Shown here one piece after another: positions 29,181 through 38,423 of a stretch of DNA of 64,000 nt. The stretch's first letter is position 1. Each line of letters begins with the position of its first letter. Under the pieces are notes generated by a model. That model searched no databases and had not been told where the DNA came from. It saw only the letters and a program-made list of their open reading frames with translations. Source of the stretch: Streptomyces olivochromogenes (GTDB lineage Bacteria > Actinomycetota > Actinomycetes > Streptomycetales > Streptomycetaceae); NCBI RefSeq assembly GCF_001514115.1, contig NZ_KQ948454.1, positions 296,852 to 360,851 of the forward strand, written 5' to 3'. The position numbers and the translations under genes were made by a program.

Positions 29181-29216
29181 CCGCCGGGGTTTTCCCTTCC
29201 GGGTGAGCCCCGGCGG
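29181..29216 (-). promoter_or_regulatory. Hairpin between fusA and tuf
   Basis: A perfect 9-bp GC stem (29181-29189, CCGCCGGGG, with 29208-29216, CCCCGGCGG). It may be a partial terminator or processing site that uncouples tuf from fusA. Confidence 0.6.
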
Positions 29217-29251
29217 TCGGTGTCAAGCCTAAAGCGTGTAAACGGGGTGTG

Positions 29252-31381
29252 TTACTCGCCCTTGGCCTTCGCGATGATCTCCTCGGCGACGTTCCTGGGA
29301 ACCTCGGCGTAGGAGTCGAACTGCATCGAGTAGCTTGCGCGACCCGAGGTCTTGCTGCGGAGGTCTCCGACGTAGCCGAACATCTCCGAGAGGGGCACGA
29401 GGCCCTTCACGACGCGAGCGCCGCTGCGCTCCTCCATGGCCTGGATCTGGCCACGGCGGGAGTTGAGGTCGCCGATGACATCACCCATCGACTCCTCGGG
29501 CGTGGTGACCTCGACGGCCATCATCGGCTCGAGCAGCACGGGGCTGGCCTTGCGCGCGGCCTCCTTGAAGGCCTGCGAACCGGCGATCTTGAACGCGAGC
29601 TCGGAGGAGTCGACCTCGTGGTAGCCACCGTCGAGAAGAATGACGCGGACGCCCGTCATCTCGTAGCCGGCCAGGATGCCGAACTGCATGGCCTCCTGCG
29701 CACCGGCGTCCACCGACGGGATGTACTCCCGCGGGATACGGCCACCGGTGACCTTGTTCACGAACTCGTACGCCGGACCATCGGTCTCGGTGATGGGCTC
29801 GATCGCGATCTGCACCTTGGCGAACTGACCGGTACCACCGGTCTGCTTCTTGTGGGTGTAGTCGTGACGCTCGACGGTCTTGCGGATCGTCTCGCGGTAC
29901 GCGACCTGCGGCTTGCCGACGTTGGCCTCGACCTTGAACTCACGGCGCATACGGTCGACCAGCACCTCGAGGTGCAGCTCGCCCATGCCACCGATGATGG
30001 TCTGGCCGGTCTCCTCGTCCGAGTGAACCTGGAAGGAGGGGTCCTCCTCCGCGAGACGCTGGATGGCGACACCCAGCTTCTCCTGGTCACCCTTGGACTT
30101 GGGCTCGATGGCGACCTGAATGACCGGCGCCGGGAAGTCCATGGACTCCAGGATGACCGGGTTCTTGTCGTCGGACAGCGTCTCACCGGTGGTGGTCTGC
30201 TTCAGGCCCATGACGGCGACGATGTCACCGGCGCCCACCGACTCGATCTCCTCACGCTTGTTCGCGTGCATACGGTAGATCTTGCCGATGCGCTCCTTCT
30301 TGCCCTTGACGGAGTTCAGCACAGCGCTGCCGGACTCCAGGCGGCCCGAGTACACCCGGACGAAGGTGAGCTTGCCCAGGTGCGGGTCGCTCATGATCTT
30401 GAACGCGAGGGCGGAGAGCGGCTCGTCGTCGGACGGCTTGCGCTTGACGACCAGCTCCGGGTCCTTCACGTCGTGGCCCTCGATGGCCTCGACGTCGATC
30501 GGAGTCGGCAGGTAGCGCACGACCGCGTCGAGCAGGGGCTGAACGCCCTTGTTCTTGAACGCGGTACCGCAGAACACCGGGGTGACCGTGACGTCGCTGG
30601 ACTTGCCGGAGGCGATGGTGACACGACGGATCGCGGCGTACAGCTGCTCCTCGGTGGGCTCCTGGCCCTCAAGGAACAGCTCCATGATCTCGTCGTCGTG
30701 CTCCGCGACGGTCTCGACCAGCCTGCCGCGGTACTCCTCGGCAGCCTCGGTGTGCGTGGCCGGGATGTCGACGACGTCGTACATCTCGCCCTTGGCGGCC
30801 TCGGCGGACCACACGAGCGCCTTCATGCGGACCAGGTCCACAACGCCCTTGAAGTCCATCTCGGCACCGATCGGCAGCTGCATGATGATCGGAACGGCGC
30901 CAAGCCGGTCCTTGATCATGTCCACGCAGCGGTGGAACTCGGCGCCGGTGCGGTCAAGCTTGTTCACGAAGCAGATGCGCGGCACGCCGTAACGGTCGGC
31001 CTGACGCCACACCGTCTCGGACTGCGGCTCCACACCGGCGACACCGTCGAACACCGTGACGGCACCGTCGAGGACGCGGAGCGAACGCTCCACCTCGACC
31101 GTGAAGTCGACGTGCCCCGGGGTGTCGATGATGTTGATCGTGTAGTCGTTGTCCTCGAGCGGCCAGTGACAGGTGGTGGCAGCAGAGGTGATCGTGATGC
31201 CACGCTCCTGCTCCTGCTCCATCCAGTCCATGGTGGCAGCGCCGTCGTGGACCTCACCGATCTTGTAGCTGACGCCGGTGTAGAAGAGGATCCGCTCGGT
31301 GGTGGTCGTCTTGCCCGCGTCGATGTGGGCCATGATCCCGATGTTGCGGACCCTGGCCAGGTCAAGTGAAGTGGTAGCCAT
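29252..31381 (-). CDS. fusA: Elongation factor G
   Basis: A 709-residue EF-G, the translocase GTPase. It shows [38 protein letters not shown] and NKLDRTGA in the G domain, [23 protein letters not shown] in domain III and the [20 protein letters not shown] segment in domain IV. It lies between rpsG (39-base gap) and tuf in the str operon. Fusidic acid-relevant segments look ordinary. Confidence 0.99.
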   Translation of the reverse strand: MATTSLDLARVRNIGIMAHIDAGKTTTTERILFYTGVSYKIGEVHDGAATMDWMEQEQERGITITSAATTCHWPLEDNDYTINIIDTPGHVDFTVEVERSLRVLDGAVTVFDGVAGVEPQSETVWRQADRYGVPRICFVNKLDRTGAEFHRCVDMIKDRLGAVPIIMQLPIGAEMDFKGVVDLVRMKALVWSAEAAKGEMYDVVDIPATHTEAAEEYRGRLVETVAEHDDEIMELFLEGQEPTEEQLYAAIRRVTIASGKSSDVTVTPVFCGTAFKNKGVQPLLDAVVRYLPTPIDVEAIEGHDVKDPELVVKRKPSDDEPLSALAFKIMSDPHLGKLTFVRVYSGRLESGSAVLNSVKGKKERIGKIYRMHANKREEIESVGAGDIVAVMGLKQTTTGETLSDDKNPVILESMDFPAPVIQVAIEPKSKGDQEKLGVAIQRLAEEDPSFQVHSDEETGQTIIGGMGELHLEVLVDRMRREFKVEANVGKPQVAYRETIRKTVERHDYTHKKQTGGTGQFAKVQIAIEPITETDGPAYEFVNKVTGGRIPREYIPSVDAGAQEAMQFGILAGYEMTGVRVILLDGGYHEVDSSELAFKIAGSQAFKEAARKASPVLLEPMMAVEVTTPEESMGDVIGDLNSRRGQIQAMEERSGARVVKGLVPLSEMFGYVGDLRSKTSGRASYSMQFDSYAEVPRNVAEEIIAKAKGE

Positions 31382-31420
31382 AAGGCTTCGGTCTTCTCTC
31401 GGTCTCGATGGGGGTAGCGA

Positions 31421-31891
31421 CTACCAGCGGTAGTGCGCGAAGGCCTTGTTGGACTCGGCCATCTTGTGGGTGTCCTCGCGCTTCTTCACAGCGGCACCAA
31501 GGCCGTTGGAGGCGTCGAGAAGCTCGTTGAGCAGACGCTCGGTCATGGTCTTCTCGCGACGGGCGCGGGAGTAACCGACGAGCCAGCGCAGCGCGAGCGT
31601 GTTGGCACGACCGGGCTTGACCTCGATCGGAACCTGGTACGTCGCACCACCGACACGGCGGGACTTGACCTCGAGGGTCGGCTTGATGTTCTCCAGCGCG
31701 CGCTTCAGCGTGATGATCGGGTCGTTGCCCGTCTTCTCACGCAGACCCTCCATGGCGCCGTAGACGATGCGCTCGGCGGTGGAGCGCTTGCCGTTCAGCA
31801 GCACCTTGTTGATGAGGGAGGTCACCAGAGGGGAACCGTAGACCGGGTCGATGATGACCGGGCGCTTCGGGGCGGGGCCCTTACGAGGCAT
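31421..31891 (-). CDS. rpsG: 30S ribosomal protein S7 (uS7)
   Basis: A 156-residue S7 that nucleates the 16S head: [42 protein letters not shown] core, and C-terminal [15 protein letters not shown]. In E. coli it autoregulates the str operon; not shown here. It follows rpsL by two bases. Confidence 0.99.
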   Translation of the reverse strand: MPRKGPAPKRPVIIDPVYGSPLVTSLINKVLLNGKRSTAERIVYGAMEGLREKTGNDPIITLKRALENIKPTLEVKSRRVGGATYQVPIEVKPGRANTLALRWLVGYSRARREKTMTERLLNELLDASNGLGAAVKKREDTHKMAESNKAFAHYRW

Positions 31892-31893
31892 TT

Positions 31894-32265
31894 CTACTTC
31901 TCCTTCTTGGCGCCGTAGCGGCTGCGGGCCTGCTTGCGGTTCTTGACACCCTGGGTGTCAAGCGAACCACGGATGATCTTGTAGCGAACACCCGGCAGGT
32001 CCTTCACACGGCCGCCGCGCACGAGCACGATGGAGTGCTCCTGCAGGTTGTGTCCCTCACCCGGAATGTAAGCGGTGACCTCGATCCCGCTGGTCAGACG
32101 CACACGCGCGACCTTACGCAGGGCCGAGTTCGGCTTCTTCGGGGTGGTCGTGAACACACGCGTGCAGACGCCGCGACGCTGGGGCGAACCCTCGAGTGCG
32201 GGCGTCTTGTTCTTCTCGACCTTGTCCTGCCGGCCCTTCCGGACCAGCTGCTGGATCGTAGGCAC
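31894..32265 (-). CDS. rpsL: 30S ribosomal protein S12 (uS12)
   Basis: A 123-residue S12 starting from GTG 32265, with GGAGAAG just before. The decoding-centre loops [16 protein letters not shown] and [16 protein letters not shown] carry the wild-type Lys at the two positions where streptomycin-resistance changes arise (equivalents of Lys43 and Lys88). First gene of the str operon. A longer in-frame reading to 32451 is just its leader. Confidence 0.98.
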   Translation of the reverse strand: MPTIQQLVRKGRQDKVEKNKTPALEGSPQRRGVCTRVFTTTPKKPNSALRKVARVRLTSGIEVTAYIPGEGHNLQEHSIVLVRGGRVKDLPGVRYKIIRGSLDTQGVKNRKQARSRYGAKKEK

Positions 32266-32312
32266 TACTTCTCCGGTTTCTGTGTGCCGAATGGTGAAGC
32301 TAACCTGGAACA

Positions 32313-32340
32313 TCTCCGACCCACGCGGTCGGGTGTGTCG
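32313..32340 (-). promoter_or_regulatory. Shared ribosomal-operon leader element, S12 copy
   Basis: 28 bases identical to 17353-17380 before rpsJ. It lies 48-75 bases before the rpsL start, inside the leader expected from the promoter at 32460-32488. It can form a CCGAC/GTCGG hairpin. Because flanking sequence differs completely, the identity looks selected. Confidence 0.8.
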
Positions 32341-32459
32341 AATGCTGCAGACTCCCGCCGCGAGGCGAAAAGGGCGCAGATTACGGTGGCCGGTTACGGC
32401 TCGCCTTGCGGTTTGAAGGCACGCACGCGAGCCAGGGCACACCCCAGGCACAAGGTCTG

Positions 32460-32488
32460 AGCGTACCTACCTCAAGGACTCCGGTCAA
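32460..32488 (-). promoter_or_regulatory. Promoter of the str operon (rpsL)
   Basis: On the minus strand TTGACC (32483-32488) and TACGCT (32460-32465) with 17-base spacing, a good match to vegetative promoters. It gives a leader of roughly 190 bases to rpsL. The rest of the 495-base gap (32266-32760) contains no gene; its far end must also hold the promoter of the divergent Crp-like gene, which I cannot pinpoint. Confidence 0.65.
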
Positions 32489-32760
32489 AACAAATGCTGT
32501 CCAGGGCGACACGCCGGACTTCTTGCCACGTCAGCGCGGTGCTCCCGCAGGTCGGACGCGAGTCCGGGACGGGGCGGTCGTGAGGCGGTCGCTGCGGCGG
32601 TCGTGGGGCCGTCGCGGGGTGATGGTCGGGCCGGCCTTAGCGCATTCCCGGGGCGCTCGTCCCCAAAAGTTTCCGATCCCCGACGGTACTGCGCAATCTC
32701 TGTCCACCGCCACGCGCCCTTCAGTACCTTGATCGGTCGGCTGCGGCGATCGGGGGGACC

Positions 32761-33534
32761 ATGACGGCAGCACACGCACCGGACTCATCCGGGTCATCCG
32801 GGTCATCCGGGTCATCGGACTTACCGGGTTCGTGGGATTCGTCGGGCTTACCCGGCGACGGGGGGCTCGACGACCGGGTGCCGTTCCTGGCCCGGCTGGA
32901 GAGCGAGGACCGCTCGGCGCTGCTCGATCTCGGGCACGAGCTCTCGTACGCGCCCCGGATGGTGCTCCTGCACCAGAGCGAGCCGTCCTCACACGTCCTG
33001 TTCGTCACGCACGGCTGGACGAAGGTGACCGCGGCCGCCTCCAACGGCTACGAGGCGCTGCTCGCGCTGCGCGGCCCCGGCGACATCATCGGGGAGTCCG
33101 CGGCGCTCACCGGGCGCCCGCGATCGGCCACCGTGACGGCCCTGGAGCCGGTCCGTACGGTCGCGGTCGAACGCGGCCGGTTCACCGAGTTCCTCGCCCG
33201 CTCCCCCGCCGTCTCCTTCGCCCTCCTCGGCCTCACCTCCGATCGGACCCGGGCGGCCGATCGGCGCCGCCTGGAATTCGCCTCCCTCAGCGTGCGGGAG
33301 CGCTTCGCGATCCTGTTGCTGGACCTCGCCCGCACCCACGGGCGGCGCACCGACCAGGGCATCGAACTCTCCGTCCCCCTGAGCAAACAGGAACTCGCCG
33401 GGTCGGTGGGGGCCTCCCGGGAGATGGTCCAACGCCTGCTGAAGGACCTGCGGGAACGGGGGGTCGTGATGACGGGGCGCCGGGCGCTGGTGATCGTGCG
33501 GCCGGATGTGCTGCGACGGATCGCGCGGGGGTGA
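32761..33534 (+). CDS. Crp/Fnr-family transcription regulator
   Basis: A 257-residue regulator. Residues 1-38 are a low-complexity Ser/Gly linker encoded by a TCATCCGGG-type triplet-preserving repeat. A cyclic nucleotide-binding-type beta-roll follows (GDIIGESAALTGRPRSATVTALEPV), then a dimer helix and a C-terminal winged HTH (LSKQELAGSVGASREMVQRLLKDLRERGVV). The GESAAL/RPRSATVTAL pocket lacks the Arg-Ser/Thr arrangement of cAMP-binding Crp, so the ligand is unclear. It lies upstream of, and in line with, the nucleotide-cyclase gene cluster; a link through a cyclic nucleotide is possible (inference). Confidence 0.88.
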   Translation: MTAAHAPDSSGSSGSSGSSDLPGSWDSSGLPGDGGLDDRVPFLARLESEDRSALLDLGHELSYAPRMVLLHQSEPSSHVLFVTHGWTKVTAAASNGYEALLALRGPGDIIGESAALTGRPRSATVTALEPVRTVAVERGRFTEFLARSPAVSFALLGLTSDRTRAADRRRLEFASLSVRERFAILLLDLARTHGRRTDQGIELSVPLSKQELAGSVGASREMVQRLLKDLRERGVVMTGRRALVIVRPDVLRRIARG

Positions 33535-33559
33535 CGTGAGTCTTGTGGATCACTTCGGC

Positions 33560-33870
33560 CGCGGGCCGGTGGGGGCTGGTCGCGCAGTTGCCCGCGCCCC
33601 TGGGGGGCCGGGGCCGCGCCCCGGGTCCCCCGCCCGCCGGCGGTTCTCCGGCTGCCGGCCGGTGGGGGTCGGTCGCGCAGTTCCCCGCGCCCCCAAGAGC
33701 CTCGGGGGTCCGGCGTTCGAGGGCAGGGGCCGTGGGCCGGTTCCCACCCCACCCCACCGCGCACCTCCAGCCCACCCGCCGGTCGAGCACGAGGTCGTTC
33801 GGGCCGAAGCGGGGCCCGGGGTCGAAGGGGCGGAGCCCCTGGGGATGGGACGGGTAGGGGCGGCGGGGGC
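33560..33870. repeat. Dispersed streptomycete intergenic repeats
   Basis: The 453-base gap 33535-33987 has no gene. It holds two copies of a GCCGGTGGGGG-CTGGTCGCGCAGTT-CCCGCGCCCC unit (about 33562-33605 and 33657-33700) followed by a GAAGGGGCGGAGCCCCTGGGG element around 33825-33845, a hairpin. These words are familiar from Streptomyces intergenic regions and may mark past insertion or recombination at this site. Confidence 0.65.
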
Positions 33871-33987
33871 GAGGGACCGGGGGTTCTGTGCACGCCGTCA
33901 CACTCCGACTGCGTCATCCGCCCTCACGGCACCACAACCCCGCCCGCCACTCTTCTGCCACTGCCGCACCACCTGCGAGAGGCGACC

Positions 33988-34878
33988 ATGACCGACCCCG
34001 TGAGCCGGACGATCCTGTTGCTCGACATCGAGAAGTACAGCGACCGGGACGACATCGAGCAGGCGTACCTGCGGCGCATGCTGTACGACGTCGCCGACCG
34101 CACCCTGGAGCGCGCCGGCATCGACGAACGCCTGCGCCTGCGCGCCGACCGGGGCGACTCCGTGATGGAGCTGATCGACGCCAACGCCTCCGTCACCGCA
34201 CTGCTGCGCGCCCTGCTCACCGAGGTCCCCACCCAGTTGCACGCGGTCAACCGGATGGCGTCCAGCTCGGCGCAGATCCGGCTGCGCGGCGTCGTCGCCA
34301 CGGGCTACGTCGCCGTGGACGAGCACGACGGCTGGGTCGGCTCCGACCTCAACCACGCCTGCCGCCTCCTCGACGCCCAGCTGCTGCGCGCGGCCCTGCG
34401 GGAGCGGAGAGACGACTTCGCCCTGTGCGTCTCGGAGAGCGTGCACACGGGGATCGTGCGGCACGGTCACGCGGGCATCCCCGCGGACGACTTCCACGCC
34501 GTGACCGTGGACAGCAAGAACGGCCCGCTGCGCGCCTGGCTGCACGGCCCGGTGCCGGGGACCGGCGACGACCACAGTGAGAAGGGGGGAACCTCGGTGC
34601 CGGGCGCCAGCTCGGGGGAGCGTCCGGCACCGAGGCGGGACCAGCCAGAGGCCCGGGCGTCCGGAGCCCAGGCGTCCGGAGCCCAGATGTCCGGAGCCCA
34701 GGCCCCCGAGGCCCGCGCGGCCCGGCCCGCCGCCCCTCCCGCGGGCGCCGTCTTCCACTTCGACGGAGGCGCCCCCACCTTCGGCGGCAGCCTCGTCGGC
34801 GGCGACCAGCACGGCGTGTCGGGCGGCCAGGTCACCGGAGACGTCCACCTCGGCGGGTCCGGGGGTGAGTCGGCGTGA
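33988..34878 (+). CDS. Class III nucleotide cyclase-like protein (candidate Pycsar cyclase)
   Basis: A 296-residue protein. Residues 8-185 resemble a class III cyclase domain: the first metal Asp in LLLDIEKYS (Asp13), the second in RADRGDSVM (Asp57), and the transition-state Asn/Arg pair in VGSDLNHACRLLD (Asn122, Arg126). All key residues are present, so activity is plausible; the base (pyrimidine or purine) cannot be read. After a Pro/Ala linker with ASGAQ repeats there is a C-terminal Gly-rich tag FGGSLVGGDQHGVSGGQV (265-282), shared with the next protein. The stop overlaps the next GTG by 4 bases. ATG 33988 has GAGAGG upstream. Confidence 0.75.
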   Translation: MTDPVSRTILLLDIEKYSDRDDIEQAYLRRMLYDVADRTLERAGIDERLRLRADRGDSVMELIDANASVTALLRALLTEVPTQLHAVNRMASSSAQIRLRGVVATGYVAVDEHDGWVGSDLNHACRLLDAQLLRAALRERRDDFALCVSESVHTGIVRHGHAGIPADDFHAVTVDSKNGPLRAWLHGPVPGTGDDHSEKGGTSVPGASSGERPAPRRDQPEARASGAQASGAQMSGAQAPEARAARPAAPPAGAVFHFDGGAPTFGGSLVGGDQHGVSGGQVTGDVHLGGSGGESA

Positions 34879-37031
34879 CGGTGCCTCCACCCACGTCGTC
34901 GGCCCCCGACGACGTACCCCCGAAGGACATGGACCCGGCCCCCGAGCCGGACGCCCGGCGCCAGGACGCGGAGGGGGAAGGAGAGGGGGAACAGGAGCGG
35001 ACGCAGGAGGCACGCGCGGCTCAGCGCGAGCTCTTCGCGCACACCCCGGGGTTCATCCTCGGCTCGGCCGCGTCCTTCGGCGGGAGTCTGGTCGGCGGCG
35101 CCCAGCACGGCGTGTCCGGCGGCGAGGTCGCCGGTGACGTGTTCATGGGCGGCAAGACGGAGATCCACCACCACGGCTCGGCGGCCTCGGCCGCGTACGC
35201 CTCCGGAGAGATCCCGCGGCGCCACCTCGAAGACCTGGACGCCGTCTTCGTCGAGAGCCCCGCCTTCGCCGCCGCCCTGGACCGGCTCCGCGAAGAACGC
35301 GTCCTCGTCCTCGCCGGCGCCCACGCCACCGGCCGCCACGCCGCCGCGCTGATGCTCCTGCACCGTCTGGGCGTGCCCGCCGTGCACGCGCTCTCTCCGG
35401 AGACGAGCCCGGCGACCCTGAGCGCCCCGCTCACCGCACCCGGCGGGCACGTGCTGCGCGATCTGCCGCTGAGCCGCAACCGGCCGCTGCGCGACACCCA
35501 TCTCCACGCGGCCCGCGACCAGCTCAAGAAGGTCGACGGGTATCTGGTGGTGACGGTCGAGAACTCGCCCTTCCTGCTCGGCGCCACCGCCTGCGTCTGG
35601 CAGCCGCCGGAGGCGTCGGCCGTCGTCCGCGCGTATGTGAGCAGGCACCGCGCGCAGGACACCGACGGCCTCCTCGCCCTCACCCCGGTGCGCGACTTCC
35701 TCACCCGGGGACATCATCAGCCCGCCGAGGCGGCCGAGTTCGCGAAGGAGGTGGCGGGTTACGACGGCGGCGAGGCGGCCGCGGCCCGGCTCGCGGAGTT
35801 CGGGCAGGCGGCCGTGGAGCAGCAGTGCCGGGAGTGGCTGAGCGACCCCGAGTCCACGCTGCGCGACAAGGCCTTCCTCATCTCGCTCGCCGTCTTCGAC
35901 CGGGCGCCGTACGTCCTGGCCGCCGAGCTCGCGGACAAGCTGTTCGTGCACTTCCAGCGCTTGCAGCACCCCGAGGAGCCGCCGGAGATCCCGGTGTTCG
36001 GGCTCGATGCGGAGACCCGGCTCGCGCGGGCCCGTGCCGAGGGGGAGGTGCGGGACGAGGCGACCGAATGGGGCCCGGTGCCGCAGTTCACCGCGTTCTT
36101 CCGGAAGGAGAACACCCCGCGCGCCCTGCTCACCGAGGTGTGGACGGGACATCCCTCGGCCCGGCCCGCGCTGATCGCCTGGCTGAGGGAGCTGGCCCGC
36201 GACGGGCGTCCCGTCGTACGGACCCGGGCCGCCGCGGCCACCGCCATGCTCGCGCTCGCCGACCTGCCCTCCGCGGTCGCGCTGCTGATCGACGGCTGGG
36301 CGGTGTCGAAGACGTTCGGCCCCCGTGTCACCGCCGCGAACACCCTCACGCTCGCCCAGCTCCTCGACGCGCCCGTCGTCCTGCGCCTGCTCACCCAGTG
36401 GTGCACGGACTCCCACCCGGCCCGCCGCTGGACCGCGATCCGCGCCTTCGGGCTGCTCGCGCCGTTGCGTCCGGACCTGGTGGCCCCGGCCCTGAGCGCC
36501 CTGGCGACCCTGGCCCGCGCCGACCACAGCGGCCCGGCCGAGGCGGCCAACCTGATCGAGTCCACGGCCCTGCTGCTCTCCGTGGGCCTCAGGCGCGGCG
36601 AGATGCTCTCCGAGCTGGTGCGGCTGCTTCACCACGACACCCCCGCGGTCCGCGCGCTGGCGCTGGGCGCCTTCGTACTGGCGTGCGACAACGCCGAGGA
36701 GGGCGCGCTCGTCGAGTGGTACGCCGGCGACGGCATGTACCAGGCGGACTCGGCCCGCGACCTCGCCACCCTCTGGCGCACCGCCCTCGGCGACCGCGCC
36801 CACACCCGGGGCGCCCTGAACGCCCTGCACACCTGGGTGTACGTGGCCGAGCGCCGCCCGGACGCGGCCCAGGCCCTGGAGCTGCTGCTGCCCGCGCTGG
36901 TCGTCACCGCGGACGACCACAAACGCCTCAGCCACGAACTGCGGACCCTGCGCGGCCGGGACGGCGGCCCGCGCCCGCCCCTCGCCGACCGCCTGCTCGC
37001 CGCACTGCGTCCCCCCGTCCCGACAGCCTGA
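34875..37031 (+). CDS. P-loop-like/helical-repeat protein with shared Gly-rich tag
   Basis: 718 residues. Residues 1-55 are acidic and disordered. A tag SFGGSLVGGAQHGVSGGEV lies at 67-85, followed by GDVFMGGKTEIHHHG. At 143-170 is VLVLAGAHATGRHAAALMLL, a degenerate Walker A (GxxxxGRH instead of GKS/T), with a GYLVVTVEN strand (222-230) as possible Walker B. From about 330 the protein is helical with HEAT-like repeats (RPALIAWLRELARDGRPVVRTRAA; ARRWTAIRAFGLLAPLRPDLV). It starts at GTG overlapping the cyclase stop. A STAND-like sensor or scaffold role in a conflict system is inferred from context. Confidence 0.65.
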   Translation: MTVPPPTSSAPDDVPPKDMDPAPEPDARRQDAEGEGEGEQERTQEARAAQRELFAHTPGFILGSAASFGGSLVGGAQHGVSGGEVAGDVFMGGKTEIHHHGSAASAAYASGEIPRRHLEDLDAVFVESPAFAAALDRLREERVLVLAGAHATGRHAAALMLLHRLGVPAVHALSPETSPATLSAPLTAPGGHVLRDLPLSRNRPLRDTHLHAARDQLKKVDGYLVVTVENSPFLLGATACVWQPPEASAVVRAYVSRHRAQDTDGLLALTPVRDFLTRGHHQPAEAAEFAKEVAGYDGGEAAAARLAEFGQAAVEQQCREWLSDPESTLRDKAFLISLAVFDRAPYVLAAELADKLFVHFQRLQHPEEPPEIPVFGLDAETRLARARAEGEVRDEATEWGPVPQFTAFFRKENTPRALLTEVWTGHPSARPALIAWLRELARDGRPVVRTRAAAATAMLALADLPSAVALLIDGWAVSKTFGPRVTAANTLTLAQLLDAPVVLRLLTQWCTDSHPARRWTAIRAFGLLAPLRPDLVAPALSALATLARADHSGPAEAANLIESTALLLSVGLRRGEMLSELVRLLHHDTPAVRALALGAFVLACDNAEEGALVEWYAGDGMYQADSARDLATLWRTALGDRAHTRGALNALHTWVYVAERRPDAAQALELLLPALVVTADDHKRLSHELRTLRGRDGGPRPPLADRLLAALRPPVPTA

Positions 37032-37055
37032 CACAGAGTCACGAGGAGTTGACCC

Positions 37056-38423
37056 ATGGCGGAATTCCGCCGCCCGCCGGAGTGGCAGCAACAGGCCGAC
37101 CGGCACACCCTGCTGATCGACCCGGTGCTCACCGTGCGACCGATCTCCCGTTTCGACTACACGGCCCGGCGGCCGGTCTCCGCGATCGACCACGCACTGG
37201 TGTTCGCCACCGCGGGCGGCGGCTACGACGCGTACATGCCCCCGCACCGGCCGAGCCGCACGGACGCCGCGACCCGCCGCTACACCTCGGTCTACGAGGT
37301 CGACATGGGCAGCCACCCGGTCCAGCTGGAACTCGAACTGCCCAGCGACGACGACGCGTTCTCGTTCGGCGCCACCGCCGATCTGACGTGGCGCGTCTCG
37401 GACCCGATCGCGTACGTGGCCGGCGGCGAACGCGATGTGCCCACACGCCTCGCCCGAGAACTCCACCAGCTGGCGCGACCGGTCAGCCGCCGGTTCTCCA
37501 TCGAGGACAGCCGGGACGCCGAGGCCGAGGTCCAGTACGCGGTCGAGAGCGGCGTCTTCGCCGACGGCATCGGGCTCGCGGTCACGTGCGCGGTGCGGCT
37601 GCGCCTGGACGACGACGCGATCGCGCACAGACGGCGCAAACGGGCGCTGCGCTACGAGGCCGACATGCTCGACCCCGAGCACGAGTACCGGCTGCGCCAG
37701 GCCCAGCAGCTGCACGAGCTGGAGGTGCTGCGCCAGCACCAGTCCCAGGAGCTGATGGCCCAGAAGATCGCCTTCTACCAGCACCACCTGCAACACGGGG
37801 GTGTCGCCCAGTGGGCCTTCCACCTCGCCGCGCACCCCGAGGACACCCGGATGGTCATCAACGCCCTCCAGAAGGACCAGCTCTCCGCCATCGAGAGCCA
37901 GCTGGAGCTGATCGCCGGAGACACCCTGGAGGACTACCAGAAGGCCGAGTCGGCCCGCTCCACCCTGCGCGTCGTCAAGGAACTCAACAGCCGCCAGGAG
38001 CCCCCGCCACAGCCCCCGGTGCCCGGCCGACCGGCGCCGCCGCCGGGGGGCGTACCGCAGCCGCCGTACGACCCCTCACGGCCGTACGACCCCGCGCAGC
38101 CGCAGCCGTACACCCCGTCACCGCCGTACGGGGCCGCCGCCCAGCCCTACGGCGGCTCTCCGGCCCCCGGAGGCGTACCGGGCGCTCCCTACACCCCGCC
38201 GGGGCCGCCCGTGTCCCACCAGCCGTACGTCCCGCCCGCGCCCGGAACCGTGCCGCCGGGGCCGTACCAGGCACCCCCGGCCGCGCCCGCCGCCGGGGGC
38301 CCGTACGACCAGGCCCCGCCGCTCCCGGCCGTGGCTCCCACGCCCGTCATTCCGCCCGCGCCCTCCGCCTGTCCCCCGCCCCCGCTCCCAGCGCCGGAGT
38401 CCTCCGAGACGGGACCGGAGTGA
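37056..38423 (+). CDS. SPFH-like domain protein with Pro-rich C-terminus
   Basis: 455 residues. Residues 20-200 are a beta-rich domain with SPFH/prohibitin-like features (LTWRVSDPIAYVAGGERDVPTRLARELHQLARPVSRRFS; AVESGVFADGIGLAVTCAVRLRLDD). Residues 205-320 form a charged helical or coiled segment (EHEYRLRQAQQLHELEVLRQHQSQELM). From 325 the protein is Pro/Tyr/Gly repeats (QPPYDPSRPYDP). No transmembrane helix, so membrane contact would be peripheral. GAGGAG precedes ATG 37056; the stop overlaps the next GTG by 4 bases. The SPFH call is a pattern judgement. Confidence 0.6.
   Translation: MAEFRRPPEWQQQADRHTLLIDPVLTVRPISRFDYTARRPVSAIDHALVFATAGGGYDAYMPPHRPSRTDAATRRYTSVYEVDMGSHPVQLELELPSDDDAFSFGATADLTWRVSDPIAYVAGGERDVPTRLARELHQLARPVSRRFSIEDSRDAEAEVQYAVESGVFADGIGLAVTCAVRLRLDDDAIAHRRRKRALRYEADMLDPEHEYRLRQAQQLHELEVLRQHQSQELMAQKIAFYQHHLQHGGVAQWAFHLAAHPEDTRMVINALQKDQLSAIESQLELIAGDTLEDYQKAESARSTLRVVKELNSRQEPPPQPPVPGRPAPPPGGVPQPPYDPSRPYDPAQPQPYTPSPPYGAAAQPYGGSPAPGGVPGAPYTPPGPPVSHQPYVPPAPGTVPPGPYQAPPAAPAAGGPYDQAPPLPAVAPTPVIPPAPSACPPPPLPAPESSETGPE

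Noticed and set aside
29249..31369. 706-codon plus-strand frame antisense to fusA
   Set aside because: Shadow of fusA, with no start signal or domain.
34467..37835. Open frame of 1122 codons antisense to the cyclase/helical-repeat genes
   Set aside because: The plus-strand genes have ribosome sites, overlaps and recognisable motifs; the antisense product has none.
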